This document shows, piece by piece, positions 55,459 to 64,000 of a stretch of DNA of 64,000 nt. Below the pieces are notes generated by a model that worked only from the letters and a program-made list of their open reading frames with translations, was not told the origin of the DNA and searched no databases. Source of the stretch: Neoarius graeffei (lineage: Eukaryota > Chordata > Actinopteri > Siluriformes > Ariidae); NCBI RefSeq assembly GCF_027579695.1, contig NC_083577.1, positions 35,371,698 to 35,435,697 of the forward strand. The letters are read 5' to 3'. A program made the translations under genes and the position numbers. Numbering within the stretch: the first letter of the stretch is position 1; each line of letters begins with the position of its first letter.

Positions 55459-57070
55459 CAGTGCTTTGAAAAAGTATTCATACCCCTTGAATTTTTCACA
55501 TTTTTCCACCTTACAACCACAAACTTAAAAGTTTTTTATTGAGATTTTATGTGACAGACCAACACAGAGTAGCACATAATTGTGAAGTGAAACGAAAATG
55601 ATAAATGGTCTTCAAAATTTTACACAAATAAAAATCTGAAAAATGTGGTGTGCATTAGTATTCAGCCCCCTGTACTCTGATACCTCTAAATACAATCCAG
55701 TGCAATCAATTGCCTTCAGAAGTCATCTAATTAGTTAATAGAGTCCTACTGTGTGTAATTTACTCTCAGCATAAATACACTTGTTCTGTGAAGGCCTCAG
55801 TGGTTTGTTAGAGAACACTGAAGAACAAACAGCATCATGAAGACCAAAGAACTCACCAGACAGGTCAGGGATAAAGTTCTGGAGAAGTTTAAAGCAGGGT
55901 TAGGTTCTAAAAAAATATCCCAAGCTCTGAACATCTCAAGAAGCACTGTTCAGTCCATCATTCAAAAATGGAAAAAGTATGGCACAACTGCAAACCTACC
56001 AAGACATGGCTGTCCACCTAAACTGACAGAGCGAGCAAGGAGAGCACTGGTCAGAGAAGCAGCCAAGAGGCCCATGATCACTCTGGAGGAGCTGCAGAAA
56101 TCCACAGCTCAGGTGGGAGAATCTGTGCACAGGACAACTACAAGTCGTACACTCCACAAACCTGGCCTTTTTGGAAGAGTGGCAAGAAGAAAGCCATTGT
56201 TGAAAGACCGGCATAAGAAGTCCCGTTTGCAGTTTGCCAGAAGCCATGTAGGGGACACAGCAAACATGTGGAAGAAGGTGCTTTGGTCAGATGAGACCAA
56301 AGTTGAACTTTTTGGCCTAAATGCAAAGCGCTATGTGTGGCGGAAAACTAACACTGCTCATCACCCTGCACACACCATCCCCACTGTGAAACATGGTGGT
56401 GGCAGCATCATGCTATGGGGATGCTTTTCTTCAGCAGGGACAGGGAAGCTGGTCAGAGTTGATGGGAAGATGGATGGAGCTAAATACAGGGCAATCCTGG
56501 AAGAAAACCTGTTGGAAGCTGCAAAAGACTTGAGACTGGGAAGGAGATTCACCTTCCAGCAAGACAATGACCCTAAACATACAGCCAGAGCTACAATGGA
56601 ATGGTTTAGATCAAAGAATATTCATGTGTTAGAACGGCCCAGTCAAAGTCCAGACCGAAATCCCATTGAGCATCTGTGGCAAGACTTGAAAATTGCTGTT
56701 CACAGACACTGTCCATCCAATCTGGCTGAGCTTGAGCTATTTTGCAAAGAAGAATGGGCAAAAATTTCAGTGTCTAGATGTGCAAAGCTGGTAGAGACAT
56801 ACCACAAAAGACTTGCAGCTGTAATTGCAGCAAAAGGTGGCTCTACAAAGTATTGACGCAGGGGGGCTGAATACTAATGCACACCACATTTTTCAGATTT
56901 TTGTTTAAAATTCTGAAGACCATTTATCATTTTCATTTCACTTCACAATTATGTGCTACTCTGTGTTGGTCTATCACATAAAATCTCAATAAAAAACTTT
57001 TAAGTTCATGGTTGTAAGGTGGAAAAGTGTGACAAAGTTCAAGGGGTATGAATACTTTTTCAAGGCACTG
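55459..57070 (+). mobile_element. Complete Tc1-like transposon
   Basis: It is 1612 bp, with inverted ends cagtgctttgaaaaagtatt and TA on both sides. It contains an uninterrupted 339 aa transposase. It lies between crygs and lcmt2 and is inserted in a SINE. Confidence 0.94.
55837..56856 (+). CDS. Tc1-like transposase, intact (339 aa)
   Basis: This is a cut-and-paste transposase for TA targets. MKTKELTRQVRDKVLEKFKA starts the paired helix-turn-helix domains (residues 1-115), with GCPPKLTERARRALVREAAK at the hook. The DDE core has WSDETKVELFG, QQDNDPKHTAR and SQSPDRNPIEHLWQDLK, and the end AVIAAKGGSTKY is normal. Length is typical. The frame is open and the ends are intact, so by sequence it could be autonomous. 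GCPP at the hook replaces the more usual GRPP, and the E-block carries SPDRNP rather than SPDLNP; both may be drift. Confidence 0.94.
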   Translation: MKTKELTRQVRDKVLEKFKAGLGSKKISQALNISRSTVQSIIQKWKKYGTTANLPRHGCPPKLTERARRALVREAAKRPMITLEELQKSTAQVGESVHRTTTSRTLHKPGLFGRVARRKPLLKDRHKKSRLQFARSHVGDTANMWKKVLWSDETKVELFGLNAKRYVWRKTNTAHHPAHTIPTVKHGGGSIMLWGCFSSAGTGKLVRVDGKMDGAKYRAILEENLLEAAKDLRLGRRFTFQQDNDPKHTARATMEWFRSKNIHVLERPSQSPDRNPIEHLWQDLKIAVHRHCPSNLAELELFCKEEWAKISVSRCAKLVETYHKRLAAVIAAKGGSTKY

Positions 57071-57162
57071 TAGGTGCCTTGCTTAAGGGCACTTCAGCCA
57101 TTCCTACTGGTCCAGGGAATCAAATGGGCAACCTTGTGGTCCCAAAGCTGCGTCTCCAACCA

Positions 57163-60100
57163 TTAGGCCATGCCTTCCCCCAGAGATGTTTTTTCTGTGT
57201 GGTTGAAATGTGCCATGTTTTGAAGTATAGGCCTCAGGTCTAGAATAACAGGGTGGGAATTGAGATGGGTGCCAAAAGAGAAACAGTTTCCTCCACCACC
57301 GATGACTGCCATCTCAGCTCCATCTGAGTCTAGCATCTCTGAGCAGAATGAATGCAGCATGAGGGGCCAGGGGATAGATGACTGCAAGGAGAAAAAGTGG
57401 TAGTATAATATAGCTGAAAATTGTCTATGGATAACTAGACAACAAAAAATTTCAGACTGCAAACAACCGGAGCCTGGAGACCAGGCACACGCTACTCACT
57501 GTGTCTAAGCGGACTTCAACACTGACCCTGGTGGTCAGGTTTATTACAGCAACTCCTGGGATGCCATCTGCCTGGAGCCAGACCCCACCAACTACCACCA
57601 GATTCTCACCAATCACATGGGCAGAATGGGAATACCTGAGGGTTACAAATGATTATGGTTGACTGCCATCAGACAAACTATTATTAAATCCAATACAATA
57701 TTAAACTGAAGAAACAGTGACACCTTGGAACCAAGGCTGGGCAGACATGCAACCTCTGCCAACAGAAGCCTGTGGACATGGGCTTCAGCAGGACAACATC
57801 TCCTAAAGGGACACCTCCTCGGCCCAGGCCTCCAAAGATCACCAGTCCTTGTCTGTATGCACAAGCGGAGTGGGAGTGACGCGGTTCAGGGATGCAGCCT
57901 TCAAGTAGGACCTTTGGATAGACAGATCATTAAAGGAGAACTGAAGGCAAATTTTTTATTATCAAAATTTGATTTCTCTCATTTTATTAAATATCGGAAT
58001 GCATTTTTGATCGCTATTTTGTCGCTGCTATAGCAAGTTATGAGTGTTTGAAATATGCTCCGTAATATATCAGTCCATATGTCAAAGCAATGGCCGTAAA
58101 TGAGATTCGTTGAGACCTGTGCGAGACATCGTAGGACAGAAGTAAAACGTACGGCGGAAATCAAAGTGACCGACATCCGCCAACGTTGTCAAAAGACGCA
58201 CACGCCTTCTTTCAAATGCTGATGTAATCAAGCCAGAAGTTCTGTTTGTTTTGATAGCAATCAGGAAAGTTTGAAAAAAAAAAGTAGGCAGTAATCGTCA
58301 TTTAAACTCGTTTTTGTGCAATACATCGTTTGGAAAACAGTTTTCAAAATGGCGGCACTGACACCTGGCTGACACTTCACATTTCCAAGTCTCGCACAAG
58401 TCTCGTGAAGATCGCACGGATAAGCGACGCCTGCCATGGACCAAACGAACTAAATTCAACATGGCTAAAAAACGAATAGGCCGATACAGTAAATATAACA
58501 GGGCTTGACATTAACGCTTGTCCGGGACAAGTAATCCTTTATGTCGGACAAGTTCATCGTCTCAGTTACTTGTCCGATCGGACAAGTGCCAAAATACGCT
58601 GATATTCGGGTTACATATCAAATTTATCAGTTTATTCAGATGATTTCCGAAGCATCTCACTCGACATATTGTTTTGATGAATTGCCAGATGTTTCTCTTC
58701 AGAAAGAGCGATGTGCGCATGCGCAATATTCCGCTTGCGAAACCGGCCAATACCGCTTCGTGTATTTGAGCTGAAAAGTAAACGGTCGTTTATCAGACCC
58801 TTCAGGATTTCGCAACATCAACTCAAATTCAACCAATCCCCGCGAATTCAGGGCGGTGTTGCAATTATATCCAATCACCGCAACTTTCCCGCAAATTTGA
58901 CCAATCGTTGGCGTCGTCTTGAGGTCACGTCAACAAACTACCTTCCGCCTTACTTCCGTGTTTCCGTTCAAGAGAAGCAGCACGTGCGAGTCAGTGTTTA
59001 TGTAGGCTTAAATTCTGTTACTGAAAGTGTGTCATGTTTACAGTGAAGGACTGTGTGCACTTTACATTATTTTTTTACTTAATACAAGAAATTAATGGAT
59101 GCCAACATTTTTGCCAAAATGGTATTTTATTTTCCATTGTTTAGGCAGCTTCAGCATCATACTGTGAGATTCTGTTCAAATTGTTTTTTTTTTCTTCTAT
59201 GAAGCCTGAGCCATTTATTTTATTAGTTTATAATTATTGTTTAATTTAGTCTTCAGGAGAGACTGCCTGCACACAGTACTAGTATTAATAGTTTTTTTTT
59301 TTTTCTTACATGAAAGCTGAGGCATTTATATTATATTTTAAGGTAACTTCATGTTGTGCTGTGAGGTTCTCTGCACTTTAACTTTTGAACCAACAGGTGC
59401 ATTTGGATAAGTAAAGCCTATTTTTCTGCATTTTTGTCGTCCTGGTAATCTTTTATATTGGTAAAGTTGTTTATAGGACCATTTCTCAGTGTCTTTGTTT
59501 TTTTAATCAATAGTTTTTCAGTAATAACTTAATATTTAACATATCACTCAATTTTAATCACAAAAAGAGAAAATCGCAACAATTTCTCGCAACTTCCACT
59601 TCCTCCCGCAATGTAATCGCAACAAAAACCTAAAAAACACAGCAACTTTCATCGCAACCATTAAATACCATACAGGAGCCACACTGAATAATTAGACAAC
59701 AACAATTAATCAATTTGAACTTATATTCAAAGTTAATAATTTAAAAATGAAAATATACTGTATAATTTTAATTTTCTGGTTTTCAATTTCTCATAAATAA
59801 ATGAATGATTGATGGAGTCCAATTTTTTTCTGCAGTGAATAGATTTTTGTGTTAAAGTAATTCTGGTGAAATTAGTTTATTACAAATAGTTTATTTGTGT
59901 TTTTTTTTCACAAATTTTTCTTCGGACAAGTCAACTTCACATTCGGACAAGTAAATTTCCTTTCAACTTGCCCGACAGGACAAGTGGTTTCAAAAAGTTA
60001 ATGTAGAGCCCTGTATAATATTTAATTGCAATTAGTTGCCAATACGAGTCACGATATAAGGTTACTAAAACCGAAAACAAAATTGAATAACAACACGTTA

Positions 60101-61423
60101 ATTAAGAAATAAAGCAAGTTTAAAAATGACTTCAGTTCTCCTTTAAGAAAACACTGCTGGGTTGTGGCCTTCTAATTTTACACTGATCTTAGATCAGCAA
60201 TCCTTATTACGACATTTAGACAAAACACAACCAGTACTTTTGGTATGAACCAAAAACTTTAATACTTAAGATGAATGGGTTAAGACTTACATCAGTCCAA
60301 TGCTGATCCTCCAAACACAGGAAGTGCGCATCACCTAGAACCTGCCCCCTTTCTGTACGGCCTCCAAAAACAAATAAGTAGTTCCTATCTGAATGAAGGA
60401 GATTTTAAAATGAGTATCCGTTAAGAGGTTTTGTAATATCACAGTACGTGCTAAGAGAACTTGCTTACCACCATGACTCAGCAAGGTTGCTGTATGCCGC
60501 CATCTTGGTCTCGGGGCTGCGCCAGTACAAACCATCTTCTCCGTAGATACCAGCATATTTTTGGGGTTAAACTGGTCAGTCAGATAGGTGACTCTCAGAA
60601 TGTCATCAATGGGGTGAAGTGGAGAAGTTCTACCGCCTAGAATTACTGCACCCCAACCAGGGACAGAGGTCATGGAGTGATACATCCGCACACCTGTATT
60701 TAAAAAAAAATTCAAAAAGTACATCCTAATAGATGGGTGGCATGGTGGTGTAGTGGTTAGCGCTGTCGCCTCACAGCAAGAAGGTCCGGGTTCAAGCCCC
60801 GTGGCCGGCGATGGCCTTTCTGTGTGGAGTTTGCATGTTCTCCCCGTGTCCACGTGGGTTTCCTCCGGGTGCTCCGGTTTCCCCCACAGGCCAAAGACAT
60901 GCAGGTTAGGTTAACTGGTGACTCTAAATTGACCGTAGGTGTGAATGTGAGTGTGAATGGTTGTTTGTCTATGTGTCAGCCCTGTGATGACCTGGCGACT
61001 TGTCCAGGGTGTACCCCGCCTTTTGCCCGTAGTCAGCTGGGATAGGCTCCAGCTTGCCTGCAACCCTGTAGAAGGATAAAGCGGCTAGAGATAATGAGAT
61101 GAGATGAGACATCCTAACAGCATGCATAAAAAGATCATTAAACTGTTAGCTCTAAAGAAATGAATAAAGCAAAGATCCGGCACACACACATTTCTCTCGC
61201 TCTAGTTCCACAGTGGCATATCTCCAGGCTGTGTGCTCTCTGATCAAAAGTGTAGCTGCGGTGTTTCGGCCTCGTCTTCCACAGCCCCCGGTGAGGAGCA
61301 CAACCCCAGGTTCCAGCAGGGAGGAGGCCATTCCCACAGCCTCTGCACGCACAGCTTCAGACATAAGCCGCACTGCCACAGGCAGACCCTCCAGATCAGG
61401 TTTGAGCAACGGAACGGGGGTCT
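57163..61423 (-). CDS. lcmt2: LCMT2/TYW4, tRNA wybutosine-synthesising protein 4, C-terminal kelch part (six exons)
   Basis: LCMT2 completes wybutosine at position 37 of tRNA-Phe by methylation and methoxycarbonylation. Minus-strand exons are 61190-61423, 60469-60693, 60291-60388, 57724-57911, 57500-57635 and 57163-57381, with consistent phases and about 365 residues. They encode the C-terminal kelch propeller: MASSLLEPGVVLLTGGCGR, MYHSMTSVPGWGAVILGGR, RNYLFVFGGRTERGQVLGDA, PEPRHSHSACAYRQGLVIFG, RYSHSAHVIGENLVVVGGVW and IPWPLMLH...GGGGNCFSFGTHLN. All align in order with human LCMT2. The donor at 61189 is a GT inside a (GT)n run. The catalytic methyltransferase exons are not in the window. The human gene is, as I recall, intronless, so these introns are notable. 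The last residues and stop (GEGMA, TAA) come from a SINE head. Confidence 0.9.
57934..60142. mobile_element. TTAA-flanked DNA element in lcmt2 intron
   Basis: Inverted ends aggagaactgaaggca and the complement aggagaactgaagtca are flanked by TTAA (57930-57933 and 60143-60146). A hAT-like element (58499-60013) is nested within. No transposase was recognised. Confidence 0.8.
58499..60013. mobile_element. hAT-like element with cggacaagt repeats
   Basis: Ends cagggcttgacattaacg and the complement cagggctctacattaac are inverted. Many copies of ggacaagt in both orientations cluster at both ends. No clean target duplication and no clear transposase were found. Confidence 0.6.
60733..61108 (+). mobile_element. 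tRNA-derived SINE in lcmt2 intron
   Basis: This full copy is flanked by acatcctaatag and acatcctaacag (60721-60732 and 61109-61120). Confidence 0.92.
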
Positions 61424-61647
61424 CTGAGAGTATACATAAGTGACAGAACACAGTTCAGACAACACATGCTTTATCTACTAACTACTACAACTAACAGGAA
61501 ACTAAAATGACACAATGGTGCACAATATAAAAAGACATATAGGAAGTTAGTATTGGATTAAAGGTGCAGTTTGTAATATTTAAAATGTTCTTATAGCTAT
61601 AACAACCACATCATTTGAAAGATACTTTAGGCTGAATAATTCTCATT

Positions 61648-61727
61648 ATTCGGTCCACATTCACTGGATATGAGCAATCGCATGCTCTGATTGGCTACTC
61701 TACTACTAGGATATCAACTCATATCCT
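61648..61727 (-). repeat. Element B terminal fragment
   Basis: It matches the end of element B in reverse: tccacattcactggatatga, then ctctactactaggatatcaa. Confidence 0.7.
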
Positions 61728-62171
61728 TGACTTGCAAGTGACGTCAAAGCAAAATAGAAACCCAGATGTCGGCCATGTTGGTGGATATACAAATGCGGGG
61801 TCAAGCAACATTCCATACAAAACATAAATCACGTGTGCGCAACTTTGTTTGTTTTTCCACTGCTTTAAAGGTCATAGCCAAGAGTCGGAGGTGGAATGTA
61901 GAATATCAACTTTATTGTCTAGAAGAACGACTCAAAAAGCGAATTCAATCTTCCTGGTGTCTAATTTGCACCCTAAAATTGAATAAAACGGTTAAAATAT
62001 ACTGGTTTGCGAAAGTTCTGAAGGTTTGTTTACATCTCACTTATGCACACTTTCACCGCCAGGGGGCTGTCATCGTGACATCATTTAAGCCAAACAGACT
62101 GGGAGCAGCTCTGTGTTTACTTGCGAACCGAGCACACGTGTACAGACTTTGGTTGTGAGAGGTTGTGTAAA

Positions 62172-62393
62172 ATGTCTGAAAGCGATAGCGATTTTGAAGT
62201 AGGAACTCTCCAAATTGAATATCGAGAGGTGAAACCATATATGTATGAGCCTATAGCCGTTGCGAAGCAAGCGGTGAATGTGGCACACTGGTTTGACCGT
62301 GCGGCCTCGGAATCGGACAGCGACTCAGCCGACTCTGATCGCGGTGACCCCGGACCTCAACAAGACTCACGCCCAAACGATTTATCCTGGTAG
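62172..62393 (+). CDS. Acidic N-terminal exon, P2X7-like element protein (tentative)
   Basis: The frame MSESDSDFEVGTLQIEYREV then KPYMYEPIAVAKQAV and ESDSDSADSDRGDPGP has a donor-like ctg|gtagtt at 62389/62390. The PYMYEP block resembles the start of transposon-linked proteins that fish annotations often name P2X purinoceptor 7-like. That name is from memory and reflects a shared cysteine-rich C-terminal domain, not channel function. Here only the first exon is seen. Confidence 0.4.
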   Translation: MSESDSDFEVGTLQIEYREVKPYMYEPIAVAKQAVNVAHWFDRAASESDSDSADSDRGDPGPQQDSRPNDLSW

Positions 62394-62558
62394 TTATGAT
62401 AAATTCTTACTTTCGTCGTAATACTAAATAAGAGCCCTTTTGAAGAATAATTAACCCGCCCTCCCTAGTGGATATAGGGAACGATTACTTGACAGTGCGC
62501 TGGTAGGCCACGTTAGCCTGCCATCTGCGGCATTATACTATTTATAGCTTACTCTAAG

Positions 62559-62918
62559 GGGGCGGCATGGTGGTGTAGTGGTTAGCGCTGTCGCCTCACA
62601 GCAAGAAGGTCCTGGGTTCGAGCCCCGGGGCCGGCGAGGGCCTTTCTGTGCGGAGTTTGCATGTTCTCCCCATGTCCGCGTGGGTTTCCTCCGGGTGCTC
62701 CGGTTTCCCCCACAGTCCAAAGACATGCAGGTAACTCTAAATTGACCGTAGGTGTGAATGTGAGTGTGAATTGTTGTCTGTGTCTATGTGTCAGCCCTGT
62801 GATGACCTGGCGACTTGTCCAGGGTGTACCCCGCCTTTCGCCCGTAGTCAGCTGGGATAGGCTCCAGCTTGCCTGCGACCCTGTAGAAGGATAAAGCAGC
62901 TACAGATAATGAGATGAG
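62559..62918 (+). mobile_element. tRNA-derived SINE
   Basis: Flanked by agcttactctaag (62546-62558 and 62919-62931). A short internal deletion removes gttaggttaactggtg next to gcag. Confidence 0.92.
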
Positions 62919-63021
62919 AGCTTACTCTAAGCGAGGAAATATCCCTTTGTCTCATTTCCACAATGACTACAGGATCCCTCAGGATTCTTGAGGTGTCAAT
63001 TGCAAGCAAAGGTAAAAATGT

Positions 63022-63339
63022 TTACCTCCAATCTTCTCCTTTTTGCTTGAACATTGCTGCTCCGTTTCTTCTTTGACTGCTTGAGTTTGTGTTCGAATTT
63101 TGTCGGAACAGCATCAGGTTTGAGCCTCTCTGTCCGACACCGACACCTAAACTCTCCAACAGATGGGGATTCTTCAAAAAGTGATCGGAGCACAGAGTGG
63201 TGTATTTACCCGGCTGCCAACCCTCTCGCTTCACGCGCACAATCCACTCTCTCCGCCTCTTCTCCTCTCTCGGAAAAAGGTAAAAACTTCTTCCTGAATC
63301 GTTCCTGTTGTTACAGTTCACTGCACAACAATAAGGCAT
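63022..63339 (-). CDS. THAP-domain exon (105 aa)
   Basis: Starting MPYCCAVNCNNRNDSGRSFY, it has C-x4-C (CAVNC), LFP, EWIVRVKREGW, and C-x2-H (CSDHF) with HLLESLGVGVGQRGSNLML after. This is a complete THAP C2CH finger in one open frame. An upstream in-frame Met at 63378 is less likely because THAP proteins start right at M-x-x-C. It is probably a transposon gene exon, convergent with the acidic exon at 62172. Confidence 0.62.
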   Translation of the reverse strand: MPYCCAVNCNNRNDSGRSFYLFPREEKRRREWIVRVKREGWQPGKYTTLCSDHFLKNPHLLESLGVGVGQRGSNLMLFRQNSNTNSSSQRRNGAAMFKQKGEDWR

Positions 63340-63494
63340 GGGGTTTTTCTTTGGAAATTCCCAAACGCACGTCTGCACTCAAACCAAACGGCAATGTAAG
63401 TAAACGGAAGTGGACTCAACTCAAGCGATTTGTTTGTCTTGAATGACGTCACGCGCCGAGTGGTCATGAAATTCACCGCGATCCGCGCTAACTT

Positions 63495-63872
63495 CTCTTC
63501 TCATCTCATTATCTCTAGCCGCTTTATCCTGTTCTACAGGGTCGCAGGCAAGCTGGAGCCTATCCCAGCTGACTACAGGCGAAAGGCGGGGTACACCCTG
63601 GACAAGTCGCCAGGTCATCACAGGGCTGACACATAGACACAGACAACCATTCACACTCACATTCGCACCTACGGTCAATTTAGAGTCACCAGTTAACCTA
63701 ACCTGCATGTCTTTGGACTGTGGGGGAAACCGGAGCACCCGGAGGAAACCCACGCGGACATGGGGAGAACATGCAAACTCCACACAGAAAGGCCCTCACC
63801 GGCCACGGGGCTCGAACCCGGACCTTCTTGCTGTGAGGCGACAGTGCTAACCACTACACCACCGTGCCGCCC
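63495..63872 (-). mobile_element. tRNA-derived SINE
   Basis: This full copy is flanked by cgcgctaactt (63484-63494 and 63873-63883). Confidence 0.92.
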
Positions 63873-64000
63873 CGCGCTAACTTATTCTAACTTATTTTAA
63901 TTATTACTTATTAACAATACTTCTTGGGACCAGAAGAAAATTACAGAGGGTTTTTTAACATCTAAAGTTTCAAATGTGCATAAATGTAAAACCTTTGCCT

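Larger units (their letters stand above)
55378..57183 (-). mobile_element. tRNA-derived SINE (second family) split by Tc1
   Basis: The head at the right (minus: gggggaaggcatggcctaat, then a B box gcccatttgattccc) and tail at the left (complement gataagagcgtctgctaaat) form one SINE, interrupted by the Tc1 at 55459-57070. The head overlaps the last codons of lcmt2. Confidence 0.85.
61562..64000. mobile_element. Left end of a TTAA-type element with two protein exons (extends off window)
   Basis: The stretch begins aggtgcagtttgtaat right after TTAA (61558-61561), like the other TTAA elements here. It holds an acidic N-terminal exon on plus (62172-62393), a THAP exon on minus (63022-63339) and two young SINEs. 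The matching right end is not in the window, so the extent is inferred. It would lie in an lcmt2 intron. Confidence 0.45.

Noticed and set aside
57560-57653. Plus-strand frame reading YYSNSWDAICLEPDPTNYHQ
   Set aside because: It is the complement of an lcmt2 kelch exon, which aligns to the family with correct splice sites.
58711-59046. 111-codon plus frame within the hAT-like element
   Set aside because: No transposase motif, and no support from a second copy.
1-64000. CRISPR arrays, bacterial operons, LTR or virus-derived elements
   Set aside because: None seen. Tandem repeats here lack regular unique spacers, and the only reverse transcriptase is of L1 type.

Overview
The window is nuclear DNA from a ray-finned fish. 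Four vertebrate protein-coding genes can be traced by splice sites and phase, and most of the rest is transposon: tRNA-derived SINEs, Tc1-like, hAT, Harbinger-like and TTAA-flanked DNA elements, one L1-type LINE, and satellite or simple repeats. The SINE head resembles the DANA-type SINEs of ostariophysan fishes, so a catfish-like or related teleost is a reasonable but unproven guess. I recognised no virus-derived or LTR element, no CRISPR and no bacterial gene.

Layout. (1) 3350-20160, minus strand: a Rab5-family GTPase gene, RAB5B-like. Three coding exons are visible (12382-12544, 6311-6462, 3350-3472), with a likely 5' UTR exon and CpG-rich promoter at 20043-20200. The last exons lie left of the window. 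One intron is an almost pure 2.6 kb pyrimidine tract. (2) 23330-39970, plus strand: tbccd1, a complete coding sequence of 575 aa in six exons (29456-38842), with a probable upstream 5' UTR exon near 23489. (3) 53178-55266, plus strand: a complete three-exon gamma-S crystallin gene (176 aa) with TATA box and poly(A) signal. tbccd1 followed by crygs in the same orientation matches the human 3q27 order as I recall it. (4) 57163-61423, minus strand: the C-terminal kelch half of lcmt2/TYW4 in six exons. Its N-terminal methyltransferase part lies beyond the right edge.

Transposons. Two Tc1 elements look complete with open transposase genes (31331-32933 and 55459-57070). A third Tc1 copy (44870-50411) has one nonsense codon and contains an inserted hAT element and a 2.7 kb 5'-truncated L1-type LINE. 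All of it sits in a larger hAT element (43570-51344), which sits in a 179 bp repeat. SINEs occur about every 4 kb, many with target-site duplications, so the family was recently active. Three unrelated element families each carry a THAP zinc-finger exon. Two of these are flanked by TTAA, and one also carries a second acidic N-terminal exon.

How the genes work together: they form no pathway. Rab5 acts on early endosomes, TBCCD1 at the centrosome and Golgi, gamma-S crystallin in the lens, and LCMT2 in tRNA-Phe wybutosine synthesis. The points of most interest are transposon effects on these genes: a SINE supplies the lcmt2 stop codon, a TTAA element lies 22 bp from an lcmt2 splice acceptor, and transposons fill tbccd1 intron 1 to within about 70 bp of its start codon. 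Exon borders come from reading splice signals and phase by eye. Element borders come from visible terminal inverted repeats and target duplications.
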